From positions 4,912,339-4,976,338 of the forward strand of contig CM049316.1 in NCBI GenBank assembly GCA_026874595.1: a stretch of 64,000 nucleotides of DNA, in the 5' to 3' direction. The position numbers were made by a program, and so were the translations under genes. Below are positions 44,881 through 57,144 of the stretch, in pieces. The notes beneath the pieces were generated by a model. It was not told where the DNA came from. It made no database searches and was given only the letters and a program-made list of their open reading frames with translations. Every line of letters starts with the position of its first letter. The first letter of the stretch is position 1. Source of the DNA: Sipunculus nudus. Lineage: Eukaryota; Annelida; Sipuncula; Golfingiida; Sipunculidae.

Positions 44881-46000
44881 TGGCAAACCCTAAAAATAAG
44901 GATAGGCACCAAAATTTTCTGTCATGAAAAAAAAGATTATGGCAAATTTTAGGGATCTGGCGGCCATTTTTGAAGCCATCTTGTGTTTACAGTGACAAAA
45001 ATACATAATGTTGGTTTTGTTTGTTCAAATTGAATTCTGGAGAAAAAATCCTAGTAGGTGATACCAAAATTAAACTCTACAATCAAAAATGAATGATTTT
45101 AGCCATGTTTAGGACCTGGCGTCTATTTTGACGCGGTCTTGGATTTGCCAGTAATATAAATACGTTATGATATTTTTACTGGTTCCAATAGATTACTGGA
45201 CACTTAACACTTAGCAGTAGATATTGAAATTACAACTCTATGATAAAACTAAATGTTTTATTGTCATCTGAGGGGCTTGACGGCCATCCCGGACGCCATC
45301 TTGAAAATAACAGCTTTTCCGAAATCCCAATTTTGTAAACTTTTGCTATATAGTTAAGCTGGTCCTATTGTACAGATAATCACCGTGAAGCAACTAGCAA
45401 TTTGTTGGGCGTTGAGCTGTATTTTCCGTATTTTGACCCGTCTATTTCGATCCATAAAGTCAACCCATACAGCCTGATACATGAACTCACACGTAAGGCT
45501 AGAAACCAATAATAATATCACCCAATGCGCTGGAAGCACCATAACACATAAAGTCAACTCACTGGTTACACATTAAAACAAAAAGTCAACTCACATGTTG
45601 CATAATTACACATAAATTCAACTCACTGTTTACGCTGGAGGCACCATCACACATAACGTCAACTCCCTGGTTACATATTTACACATAAAGTCATTTCACT
45701 GGTTACATATTAACATATAAAGTCAACTGATTGTTTACGCTGGAGGCACCATCACACAGTAAGTCAACTCACTGGTTACACATTAACTCAAAGTTAACTC
45801 GCTGGTTACGCTGGACACCAGCACATATAAAGTCTACTCGCTGGTTACACATTAACACTGAAAGTCAACTCACTGGTGACACTGAAAAACAAAAAGTCAA
45901 CTCACATGAGACAACGTGACATATGAAATCATCTCAGTCATTCCGCTGAAGACACCCTGACACGTAAAGTTATCTCACTTATTACGCTAGAGACATAAAC
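44880..46000 (-). repeat. Right arm of the large inverted repeat
   Basis: Reverse complement of 38818-39489: three about 160-bp units with GGCCATC..GACGCCATCTTG (44952, 45111, 45272), then CAATTTGTTGGGCGTTGAG, GACCCGTCTATTTCG, then 40-50-bp units with AAAGTCAACTCACTGGTTAC (45450-45990). The outer units merge into the 39-bp satellite at 46.0 kb. Confidence 0.75.
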
Positions 46001-46004
46001 GATA

Positions 46005-49000
46005 TTTCACTCGTTACTCTGGACACTCCCTGACAAAAAGCCATCTCACTCGTTACTCTGGACACTCCCTGACAAAAAGCCTTCTCACTCGTTACTCTGG
46101 ACACTCCCTGACAAAAAGCCATTTCACTCGTTACTCTGGACACTCTCTGACAAAAAGCCATCTCCCTCGTTACTCTGGACACTCCCTGACAAAAAGCCAT
46201 CTCCCTCGTTACTTTAGACACTCCCTGACAAAAAGCCATCTCACTTGTTACTCTGGACACTCCCTGACAAAAAGCCATCTCACTCGTTACTCTGGACACT
46301 CTCTGACAAAAAGCCATCTCCCTCGTTACTCTGGACACTCCCTGACAAAAAGCCATCTCCCTCGTTACTTTGGACACTCCCTGACAAAAAGCCATTTCAC
46401 TCGTTACTCTGGACACTCCCTGACAAAAAGCCATTTCACTCGTTACTCTGGACACTCCCTGACAAAAAGCAAACTCACTCGTTACTCCGGACACTCCCTG
46501 ACAAAAAGCCATTTCACTCGTTACTCTGGACACTCCCTGACAAAAAGCCATCTCCCTCGTTACTCTGGACACTCCCTGACAAAAAGCCATTTCACTCGTT
46601 ACTCTGGACACTCCCTGACAAAAAGCCATTTCACTCGTTACTCTGGACACTCCCTGACAAAAAGCCATCTCACTCGTTACTTTGGACACTCCCTGACAAA
46701 AAGGCATCTCCCTCGTTACTATGGACACTCCCTGACAAAAAGCCATTTCAATCGTTACTCTGGACACTCCCTGGCAAAAAGCCATTTCACTCGTTACTCT
46801 GGATACTCCCTGACAAAAAGCCATTTCCCTCGTTACTCTGGACACTCCCTGACAAAAAGCCATCTCACTCGTTACTCTGGACACTCCCTGACAAAAAGCC
46901 ATATCACTCGTTACTCTGGACACTCCCTGACAAAAAGCCATTTCACTCGTTACTCTGGACACTCCCTGACAAAAAGATATTTCACTCGTTACTCTGGACA
47001 CTCCCTGACAAAAAGATATTACATTCGTTACTCTGGACACTCCCTGACAAAAAGCCATCTCACTCGTTACTCTGGACACTCCCTGACAAAAAGGCATCTC
47101 ACTCGTTACTCTGGACTCTCCCTGACAAAAAGCCATCTCCCTCGTTACTTTGGACACTCCCTGACAAAAAAAAAATCTCACTCGTTACTCTGGACACTCC
47201 CTGACAAAAAGCCATCTCACTCGTTACTCTGGACACTCCCTGACAAAAAAGCCATCTCACTCGTTACTTTGGACACTCCCTGACAAAAAGCCATCTCACT
47301 CGTTACTCTGGACACTCCCTGACAAAAAGCCATCTCATTCGTTACTCTGGACACTCCCTGACAAAAAGATATTTCACTCGTTACTCCGGACACTTCCTGA
47401 CAATTGGCCATTTCACTCGTTACCTTGGACACTACCTGACAAAAAGCCATTTCACTCGTTACTCTTGACACTCCCTGACAAAAAGGCCATTTCACTCGTT
47501 ACTCTGGACATTCCCTGACAAAAAGCCATTTCACTCGTTACCTTGGACACTCCCTGACAAAAAGCCATCTCACTCGTTAATCTGGACACTCCCTGACAAA
47601 AAGCCATTTCACTCGTTACTCTGGACACTCCCTGACAAAATGATATTTCACTCGTTACTCTGGACACTTCCTCACAAAAGACATCTCACTCGTTACTCTG
47701 GACACTCCCTGACAAAAAGCCATCTCACTCGTTACGTAGGAGACACTGTGACACGGCAATCTCACCCTGACACAAAGTCATCTCCCTCGTTACTCTGGAC
47801 ACTCCCTGACAAAAAGCCATTTCACTCGTTACTCTGGACACTCCCTGACAAAAAGCCATTTCACTCGTTACTCTGGACACTCCCTGACAAAAAGCCAACT
47901 CACTCGTTACTCCGGACACTCCCTGACAAAAAGCCATCTCACTCGTTACGTAGGAGACACTGTGACACGGCAATCTCACCCTGACACAAAGTCATCTCCC
48001 TCGTTACTCTGGACACTCCCTGACAAAAAGCCATTTCACTCGTTACTCTGGACACTCCCTGACAAAAAGCCATTTCACTCGTTACTCTGGACACTCCCTG
48101 ACAAAAAGCCAACTCACTCGTTACTCCGGACACTCCCTGACAAAAAGCCATTTCACTCGTTACTCTGGACACTCCCTGACAAAAAGCCATCTCCCTCGTT
48201 ACTCTGGACACTCCCTGACAAAAAGCCATTTCACTCGTTACTCTGGACACTCCCTGACAAAAAGCCATTTCACTCGTTACTCTGGACACTCCCTGACAAA
48301 AAGCCATCTCCCTCGTTACTATGGACACTCCCTAACAAAAAGCCATTTCACTCGTTACTCTGGACACTCCCTGACAAAAAGCCATTTCACTCGTTACTCT
48401 GGATACTCCCTGACAAAAAGCCATTTCCCTCGTTACTCTGGACACTCCCTGACAAAAAGCCATCTCACTCGTTACTCTGGACACTCCCTGACAAAAAGCC
48501 ATCTCACTCGTTACTCTGGACACTCCCTGACAAAAAGCCATTTCACTCGTTACTCTGGACACTCCCTGACAAAAAGGCATCTCACTCGTTACTCTGGACA
48601 CTCCCTGACAAAAAGATATTACATTCGTTACTCTGGACACTCCCTGACAAAAAGCCATCTCACTCGTTACTCTGGACACTCCCTGACAAAAAGGCATCTC
48701 ACTCGTTACTCTGGACTCTCCCTGACAAAAAGCCATCTCCCTCGTTACTTTGGACACTCCCTGACAAAAAAAACATCTCACTCGTTACTCTGGACACTCC
48801 CTGACAAAAAGCCATCTCACTCGTTACTCTGGACACTCCCTGACAAAAAAGCCATCTCACTCGTTACTTTGGACACTCCCTGACAAAAAGCCATCTCACT
48901 CGTTACTCTGGACACTCCCTGACAAAAAGCCATCTCATTCGTTACTCTGGACACTCCCTGACAAAAAGATATTTCACTCGTTACTTTGGACACTTCCTGA

Positions 49001-49460
49001 CAATTGGCCATTTCACTCGTTACCTTGGACACTACCTGACAAAAAGCCATTTCACTCGTTACTCTTGACACTCCCTGACAAAAAGCCATTTCACTCGTTA
49101 CTCTGGACATTCCCTGACAAAAAGCCATTTCACTCGTTACCTTGGACACTCCCTGACAAAAACCCATCTCACTCGTTAATCTGGACACTCCCTGACAAAA
49201 AGCCATTTCACTCGTTACTCTGGACACTCCCTGACAAAAAGCCATTTCACTCGTTACTCTGGACACTCCCTGACAAAATGATATTTCACTCGTTACTCTG
49301 GACACTTCCTCACAAAAGACATCTCACTCGTTACTCTGGACACTCCCTGACAAAAAGCCATCTCACTCGTTACGTAGGAGACACTGTGACACGGCAATCT
49401 CACCCTGACACAAAGTCATTTCACTCGTTACGCTGGAGACACCCTGACACAGAGACTTCC
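46005..49460. repeat. 39-bp satellite array, about 88 units, with 1.6-kb higher-order duplication
   Basis: The unit reads CACTCGTTACTCTGGACACT + CCCTGACAAAAAGCCATCT. Point variants (TTTGGACAC, GATATTTCAC, AATTGGCC, CCAACTCAC) appear in the same order in two blocks: a marker at 47391 recurs at 48991 (shift 1600 bp) and another at 47731 recurs at 49369 (shift 1638 bp). A different segment (GTTACGTAGGAGACACTGTG) occurs three times, at about 47731, 47946 and 49369. The period of 13 codons leaves frames of up to 399 codons open on both strands; I do not count them as genes. Confidence 0.95.
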
Positions 49461-49596
49461 TTTCACATAAAATTATCACACTCGTAACGCCTTAGACACA
49501 CTAACATATAAAAAAACTCACTCGTTACGCTTGAGTTTACTTCTTGAAATATGATAGGAACTCGCTCCAGGATTTGGCTCGATCCAAAATTTTAAC

Positions 49597-49657
49597 CCTG
49601 TCGTGGTGGAGGCGTTCACATGATCTGCCGTTGTCATGGATACGATGTAATCGTCAG
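49597..49657 (-). CDS. Candidate small exon upstream of exons 'a' and 'b'
   Basis: Between an acceptor (TTTTCATGTCTTAG) and a modest donor (GG|GTTAAA), 61 nt encode DDYIVSMTTADHVNASTTT. It enters needing two bases and leaves with two bases of a split codon, exactly the phase exon 'a' at 38302-38398 accepts. An N-x-S glycosylation motif is present. The donor is weak, and the exon would be about 11 kb from exon 'a' across satellite and transposons. Treat it as a guess. Confidence 0.3.
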
Positions 49658-49699
49658 CTAAGACATGAAAATAAGGACACGATTTAGTAGAACTAGATT

Positions 49700-50575
49700 A
49701 TATATGCACGGCACATATATCTGAAAAGAAGAAATAAAATAATAAATATTCCAGTGTACATTAAAACATTTTTGTAGTAAAACTGAGGTTTATTATCTGT
49801 CATGTGCTGTTTCAAATACATCATGATCAACCATTTCCTGTCCCAGACTGCTATGACTCAGATATAATAAATTAAAAAAAAACATAATTGCTGACTCCTG
49901 ATCCTCCACATTTATTCGTGAAGAATAAATGTGTGTTTCTTCAAATATGCAATAAATGTGCATAATTCAAGAATTTCATGATCGTCTTTCATTACGATTA
50001 ATCTAAAATGAAATGATATTAATAAATATCTTTGTTACTGAAAGAACCTGTCGAAACTGGCTTTGACTGACCTGAATGTTAAATTATCCCCGTGGGAGCA
50101 ATCCCTTCATTACACCATCGCTTAGGTGGCCATGTGATATATTTTACCCTTGTTTACTTGGTTGCCATTTACTTGATCGGTTTGTCTATTGCAACTTTAC
50201 TCAATATCTTATAAACGGATTATGAAGATATTTTGTAGATTTTTCTGCAACATCCAAGAAACATTCAATTAAATTGCGAAGGTTATTGGGGTCACCAACT
50301 TTTGTTTTTATTATGAAGGATTTCTTCATGTTTTCTTTATCCACGCCTAGAGCCGAGGTCAGTTATATATCCGTAATTGTTCACCTGTGAACCTGGAAGC
50401 TGATCTGGGACACTCTCACCGGGTAGAACACAGGAAAGTTTGATAAGAATCATGGCGGAGAATTTAGAAAACCTGGCCAATACCTACGAACAAAAAAAAC
50501 CAAAAAAAACCTGGGGACCTAAAGGTCTCGACGCTCAGCTCAATTTATCTATAATAATATTGTAATGAGCTATTT
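49700..50575. other. No gene or recognised repeat
   Basis: AT-rich unique-looking sequence. A small palindrome around 49905-49935 (ATTTATTCGTGAAGAATAAAT) is the only structure noted. Confidence 0.35.
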
Positions 50576-50579
50576 CAAA

Positions 50580-51225
50580 ATGTTGGTCCAGAGACCTTAG
50601 AGAGCCAAATTACATTAATGCTACCTTGACATTGTGACCTTAAAAGCAATAGGGTTCTTCTCCTACCGGTAGTTGAACCGAATGTGAAAGATGAAAGGTT
50701 TGGATTATAAAATTTGACATTAAATGCAGTAAAAAGTCTTATAAACAGGTGGACCCTGTGATTTTGGCGTTTGACCTTGTGAACTCAAAATGTACAGGTT
50801 CCTCTCCTATTTCCAGGTTAAGGTTTCCTGAAAGATGGAAGGTGTGACATTATAAATTTGGCAAGTACTTCAAAACATATAGGGTTCATAAATATCCTAA
50901 ATTTCCACTGAAATGACCTTAAAGTTCAGGTCACCAGTTTTGGAACTTCTCCAAGAACTTGACTTAAACAACAGGTCTTCCAAACTTGATGTAAAATATG
51001 CAATACTTTTTAAGTTATGAGTTTCATAATTTTCCTAAATCACGGCAATTTAGAAACTGAAGATCAAGGTAATTGTCATCAACTTTCGCACATATCTGAG
51101 AATCTGGTTGAAACATTTGTTGTGTCAAATTTGAGGGAAAATCTTCATTACTTCAAAAGATAAAAGGCCACAATAATAGAATTCCGGCAGATGATAGGAC
51201 GGAAAATAATAGGGGGGGGGGGGGT
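50580..51225 (+). repeat. About 140-bp-period tandem repeat element, about 4 units
   Basis: Units recur at about 50627, 50769, 50910 and 51050 with a GACCTTGTGA ... AGGTTC(C/T)TCTCCTA signature. The right end runs into a 13-bp G tract (51212-51224). This is a satellite-core type like the block in 62.2-62.9 kb, with GTGACCTTGAC motifs. Non-coding. Confidence 0.65.
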
Positions 51226-51306
51226 TAAGGACGCTAGATGAAACCAAAGCTAAGAAACTGACACAACTGCTGTCGTACAAAATCTTTAAAATTAGACACA
51301 AAATAC

Positions 51307-51320
51307 TGGTGGCGCCACCA
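51307..51320. repeat. Palindrome TGGTGGCGCCACCA
   Basis: A perfect palindrome just outside copy 2 of the Helitron-like element. The same GGTGGCGCCACC core recurs within both long-unit repeat families of the window. Confidence 0.8.
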
Positions 51321-51324
51321 GTTT

Positions 51325-52353
51325 TTAGCCCTCAGCCCTTAGGCTGATGGGCTATTGTCGTCACCCAAGCTGTCCGTCCGTCCGTCCGTCCGTTAACTTT
51401 TACCTTGTAAGCGGGATATCTTGAAAAGGATTCTCTGTCAGAATTTTATTTCCTCGGTAAAGATGTATATCGACAAAATCTCGGTCAAGTTCGAAGATGG
51501 GTGACCTTGACCTATTTTTCTACATTTTAGAGCTGATTATAGAAAAACACTTAGATGCTTATTACTCAGTAACCATTTGGTGGATTTTCACAAAACTTAC
51601 TATGATTATTGGGACTGATAGTCTGTACCTGCTATACAAGTTTGGTGGCGCCACCTACATTTTCTTATTTTTAATTAATTTTTATCGGATTTTTCAACTT
51701 TAGGCTTGTGAGCGGAATATCTCTAAAAGGATTCACCGTAGGAATATTATTTTTTCGGTGAAGATGTATATTGACAAAATCTCGGTCAAGTTCGAAGATG
51801 GGTGACCTTGACCTATTTTTCTACGTTTTAGAGCTGATTATAGAAAAAACATTTAGAAGCTTATTTCTCAGGAACCATTTGGTGGATTTTCACAATACTT
51901 ACTATGATCATAGGGACTGAGGGTCTGTAACTGCTGCACGAGTTTGGGGGCGCCACCTACAATTTCTGATTTTTAATGAATTTTTCTTGGATTTTTCAAC
52001 TTTGTCCTTGTGAGCGGGATATCTCTTAAATGATTCACAATAGGAATTTTATTTCTTTGGTGAAGATGTATATGGACAAAATCTCGGTCAAGTTCGAAGA
52101 TGGGTGACCTTGACCTACTTTTCAAGGTCACAGAGCTTATAATAGAATAAAACTTAGAAGCTTATATTTCAGGAAGCATTTGGTGGATTGTAATGAATCA
52201 TGGTACATACCTCTCCATTTTAAATTTATAACTGAGACATGTACAGATATACATCCATGTGAGAACAGATATTTAGTACTTGTTACTGTTACCACGTATA
52301 AACACTGTTCTTTTGGCTGAGGGCTTTTGTCAGCTTCTGCTGATATTCTAGTT
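51325..52353 (-). mobile_element. Helitron-like/pearl-like non-autonomous element, copy 2
   Basis: Reverse-oriented counterpart of 34814-35835. From the left it has the hairpin TTAGCCCTCAGCCC/GGCTGATGGGCT, a GTCCGTCC run (51375-51392), GTTAAC, and three core units with GGGTGACCTTGACCTA at 51498, 51799 and 52102 (period about 302 bp). It ends TTCTAGTT at 52353. The length of 1029 bp against 1022 bp shows that these are full-length copies. No genes are encoded. Confidence 0.7.
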
Positions 52354-52614
52354 GGGGAATGACATAACTAGTCATGATCATAATTCAAGGCAAGATTTAT
52401 GGCAACCGATGCCTTAATCATGAAGATATTGAAGATTTCGTATCACAATTTCAGGTTTCAAAGGAGGGCTTTAATTGACCTCCCTGGATGTTCAGCAAGA
52501 AGTTTCTAGGTTCAGCGGTTGCGATTTTAACGATTTTGCGATTGTTAACGGCCGGGCAGTCGGACGGACGACCGACAAACCGCCATTGTTAGGCAAAAAA
52601 AAAAACATAAATGG

Positions 52615-52846
52615 TATTTTTCTCAGGCACGGCCCGCGTCAATTTCAAATCAAAAATTTTTATTTTGAAATTCAACAGAAACTTTCAAATTTTGAGCTCC
52701 AGTCGCTTAGACATTTCTTTCGAGAAGATAAAATCATACAATTTTGATCAGATTTCCTTGGTTATGCAGTGCTTTTACTTATTTAGCAAAATAAATCTGT
52801 TATAATCATGATTTTTCCTTAACATTTGACATTTTTATCGAAACAT
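52615..52846 (+). repeat. Interspersed repeat R2, copy 2
   Basis: Matches 25785-26015 on the same strand. Flanked on the left by a short CGGACGGACGACCGAC stretch. Confidence 0.75.
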
Positions 52847-52849
52847 AAA

Positions 52850-53990
52850 ATTGTTGCCTTATACCTCAGTTGAAAGTCTTAGTTCGTTGGCTTTAGATTG
52901 TTCACTAAAAATATTTTACTAAAATGCATTTTTATCAACATGTTTCTAATAGCTTTTTTCCAATAGGGAATAATATAATTAGAATGTTTCAGTAAACAAA
53001 AGGGAAAAATAAAGTTCAGCAGATCCTATCAGAAATGACATGTTTTATCGTTATTGCTTGTGAACTTCAGAAGAAATTAAGGCTTGTGTGTGTGTGTGTA
53101 AAAAAATTAAACGCTAAGTGCTCAGCTTTAAAGTATACAGTGCATAACGGCCTCTTTATGTCCTCCGTTGGTATAAGCTGATGTACTAAGAAACTTTATG
53201 GATCAACAATACAATTCAGCTTTGACCCGAACTTTGCAAATCAGAATATTATAATCTGTTGGGCGGAATGAACAAGTGTACGTGTAGAATTCGTTGTCTA
53301 GTCCATTCTGATCTCATAATAAAGCTGTTTTTTTTGCGAAAACCAACTAAAAAGCAAGATGCGCGTAGATGCATCGACTTCCAGTTAGATATTGCTTAAA
53401 AATCATATTCTTATCTTGTCGTATCTTCATCTTAGATTAACTCATCTTAAATTATCTTGTAGGTCAGGTGTGAAGTGCCACGTGAATACTGTTTTTTTTC
53501 TAATCTAATGGAAAATTACTGACAAAGAATGCTTGTATTTTTTTAAATATTAATTTATTTTCCTGGCCTGTTAGCTTAAATACGATAGCATATGTGTCAG
53601 GTCAGGTGAAGCGATATCTATAGGCTATTAATAAAACAAACGCCCACAAGTGATTATTGGGAACACTAATCATACCTCCTTCAGGGGGTATCGTGTTTTA
53701 CTTGTTTGACATTTAGCCTGAAAAATTATGAAACTATTTTGATGAAAGTACTCCCGATTATTGAAATATGTTTGTCTAAAGGATTCTTTTCCAATAGGAG
53801 ATAAAATGTTTTTGTGTGAGTTTCTCCTGCCTAGAAAATGACCCAACTGGAACCCCTTTGCTCTTGAGGGGGTGGGGGTTGTGGGGTAGAGGGGGTAAGG
53901 ATGATCCATGATGTAACCAATAATGTACGTGACCTATAACATGCATTTTTTCCCAGCTTGTATTAATATTTCCCTACGTATACATACTAA
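52850..53990. other. No gene recognised
   Basis: AT-rich, with a short (TG)n at about 53087-53099 and a G-rich patch at about 53866-53898. Frames below 80 codons lack domains. Confidence 0.35.
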
Positions 53991-53994
53991 AGTT

Positions 53995-54425
53995 CTGCGA
54001 CACGCTTTATCCTTCGAACTTTTCAGGTGTTACATTTAGGCGGGTTTTTGTTAGTAAAATGCTGGTCGAAAAATAGCATTTCCAGTCCATGCGACGATTG
54101 ATGGAAGTTGGCGTTTTCCTCTGTTGAAATCTTGGTAACCAGCATTGATCAGAACAAACGCTATGTTGTCATTTGCAAATGTGCTCCTATCAGTGAAAAG
54201 GCGCTTTGTATCCCTACAAACACATTTTAATAATCGTGAGTGATGTCAGGAGACAAGCTAAATAACAACATGTTACAGTTAAATAAACGCTCAAAGTCGT
54301 TATTTTGTACCTTTTTAGTCTAGTGGCGGTAGATCATATTTTAGTTTAAAGATACAAAGCGCTTTTATTCTGATATCAATGCTGGTTTCCAAGATGAAAC
54401 AAGCCCTGTCAACATCTATATGGGG
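53995..54425. repeat. Repeat R4, folded-back copy
   Basis: 54000-54235 matches 56745-57030 directly (TTTTCAGGTGTTAC, ATTTGCAAATGTGCTCCT, GGCGCTTTGTATC). 54230-54420 matches 56920-57140 in reverse complement (GATACAAAGCGC, AGTGATGTCAGGA). The segment is therefore a partial inverted duplication of the element seen once at 56745-57140 and can form a long hairpin. Confidence 0.65.
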
Positions 54426-55080
54426 TTAGTAATTTCGGAAGTAGACTATATTAAACGTGCTACTATACCTCGGGAGCAGGCTGCAGTTAACTATGCAACG
54501 GCGGAGGTTGCCATTAGTCTCTTAAACCCTCTGGGGCCCCTAGATTTAAAAAAAAAACTGACTGTCAGTTGTCAGCCAGTCGCTAAAGTTTACATTCCCT
54601 CTGAAACACTCAAAGAACAATAACACTGAGCAACTTCAGCCTGTTGTGTTGTACGGGCAGAATCCACCTTTCTGCAAAGTCCATTGTCTCTCTGAATCTC
54701 TCTTATTGCGTGGGAGGGTTCCAGGACCCTCCTGGTGGCATATCCATCCCCAGAGCCACTTTCAATGCACAGCCCGATGGTGAACTCAAGTTTTGTAATT
54801 TAGATTATAAAAAATGTAAGTGTCACAGCTTCCTAATAGGTGCTGCAACTGAAGCAGCTGCGGCAGCAAGAGCGGGTGCCTAAATTCGGCATCTGGGAAG
54901 GTGGAATTCCAACGCATTTCATAAGAAATTAAGCCTCCATTTGTCTCAATAATGGTTTTGTAACATATACTTCTATGGTCTGTGTAGCAGATGCTTATTA
55001 ATTAAAATATAACATCTAAATATTTTGAAATTGTATACCAATGTCAATTTGAATTATCCAGGTTGAACAAAGCAATAGTA
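54426..55080. other. No recognised gene
   Basis: Two plus-strand frames (67 and 79 codons, 54420-54623 and 54644-54883) are closed by stops and have no domain. An Ala-rich end (AATEAAAAARA) is simple sequence. Possibly a decayed element ORF. Confidence 0.25.
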
Positions 55081-55084
55081 CAAT

Positions 55085-55840
55085 ATCCGAAATGATCTTA
55101 ATTAATTAACCCTTTGTTCCTTTATGGTAATAAATTAAAATTTTATTAACCGGCATCACGGGGCCCTTTTTACCAATCTTCATTTTACTGTCAATTGTGG
55201 CGAGTTAGCATAAAATTCTATTTACAGCCGCGGTAAAGAGCTTTTTGCGGGTCACTGCCCTGTCTATATCACGACTGTTAAGTGTTTTTGTCAAACCGGT
55301 ACTATGTTCTCTGATTTTCCCCAGGGTATCTTTCCTTAAGGTCTTATCAACCAGTAAGGGATTAGCGTTTCATTTACTCCTTATCAGAGTCAGGGGGTAT
55401 ATAACCTCTCCCCCAAGATAGCTTTGACCCCTTTTTTCTTTTTTGGTGCCACCAGCAACTCAGTTTAATCACCGCAACCCCATCATCATCCCATATTTAA
55501 GATTGACACTTGGGTTTATCCTTTGTTTTTATATTGTATTCTGTTCAGTTTATTTATATAAACTTGTAAATAATTTTGTTGAAAGTCACCACATTCAATG
55601 TGTAATACTGATGATATGTAACTTTTTGTTTTTTCTTGATGCTTTTTTCCTTTTATTTTCGCTTTGGCCCCACCATGCATTTATTATTTGTCATTAATTA
55701 TCAACAGAGGGAAAGTTAGTCAATAATTAACCCTTTGTTCCTTTATTGGTATTAAAAAAAATTTATTTACTGGCCCCACAGGGGCCTTTTCACCAATCTT
55801 CATTTTCTGTCATTTGTGCATGAGTGTGGCGAGTGAGCAT
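55085..55840. repeat. Direct repeat pair R5 (about 55095-55210 and 55720-55840)
   Basis: Both contain AATTAACCCTTTGTTCCTTT, ACCAATCTTCATTTT and GTGGCGAGT.AGCATAAAA in order. About 500 bp without known features separate them. They could be the two ends of one element or two copies of a MITE. Confidence 0.6.
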
Positions 55841-56744
55841 AAAAGGATGTACAGGCACTCTGGCAATAAAAACGCTGGTCGTGGACTCTCTAATGTCGAA
55901 GGGCCGAAATGGCGCTAGTTTTAAACTTTCCTAAAATACTTGCAAGAATTAATGAATGTTTGGAAGTGTTTTCTTGTCTGAATTGTTTTGTGTTTATGCT
56001 TTCCTGGAATATGTGGTTTTGCTTACCTGTAACGAGCTTGTGGTAGCTTCGCAAAGCGAGTAAAATGATAAAGCAAAGGTAATATTGCAGGGTTTCCCAG
56101 GAATACATGTTAAAAACGACTGCTACCAATGGCTTGCCAGCATATCAGTGTTCCTCTGGTTGTATAAAGCATTTTACAGCAAATTTAACAAAAAGAGAAT
56201 ATATATAAATCCCATTATGTATTTGTTCCGTGCCAAAGTAAGGCATTTAGTAATAGAAAGATCGATCTCAACTCTCAAAGGGAACATTCGAAAAGACAGA
56301 ATATAGATCAAAGCGTTTAAAGTCTTGGTACGATGGTTTCAGATTTTTTAAAGCGCTGATTTCTAAAGCGCAGTTGTGTCGATATGTTTCCTGTTTGCTT
56401 ATTCCCGACGGGGCAAATAACAGAAGCATGGTATGGTTAACATGACAGGAAATATGAGGTTCACACCATTAGTGTAAAGAAAAAGTGGCTTGTATGTACG
56501 AGTAATTACGTTGGTTAAGTGCTCATGCTTCAAAGTAAAGGGTATTACGTTTTTGCCACCATTGATTGGTTTGTGAGCAATCACTTTACTAGAAATGTTA
56601 TGAATGTCTTTTGTTGATAGTGTGTTTTGTTGAAAGTGCATCAGGACTTAGAGTAATTTACGCACTACACAACTACACAATATGTAATTATCCGGGCACT
56701 GGTAATGTTCTAGATCCGGGGATAATGGATATGACTGCTCTGTG

Positions 56745-57140
56745 CAACACGCATTGTCCTTGGCAGTTTTCAGGTGTTACTTTATGTGGGTTATTAAAGT
56801 AAAATGCTGAACCATTACCGTTGCCAACTGGTATTTTCAAACCATGTAACGGTTGATGGAAGATAGCGTTCTCCTCTATTCGGATATATTTCACTTTCGA
56901 AATTGCTAACCCTAAATGGATGTTGACAGGGCGCGTATCATCTCGATAAACAGCATTGATCAGAACACACGTCATATTCTCATTTACAAATGTGCTCCTT
57001 TCAGGGAAACGGCGCTTTGTATCTTTAAACTAAAATATGATCTACGGGCACTTGCCTGAAAGGTACACAATAACGGCTTTGCGTGTGTACTTGTAACATT
57101 TTGTTATTTATCTTGTTTCCTGACATCACTCAAATATGAA
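56745..57140 (+). repeat. Repeat R4, simple copy
   Basis: Partner of 53995-54425. It spans both parts that are folded back there, in a single orientation, and ends around CCTGACATCACTCA. Confidence 0.65.
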
Positions 57141-57144
57141 TGCA

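Noticed and set aside
45982-49305. Long frames (up to 399 codons) over the 46-49.5 kb satellite, read as repeat proteins
   Set aside because: A 39-bp period is 13 codons, so stop-free units open frames on both strands simultaneously. There is no non-repeat coding flank.
46005-49460. CRISPR-like array
   Set aside because: Units are adjacent with no unique spacers, there are no cas genes, and the window is clearly eukaryotic.
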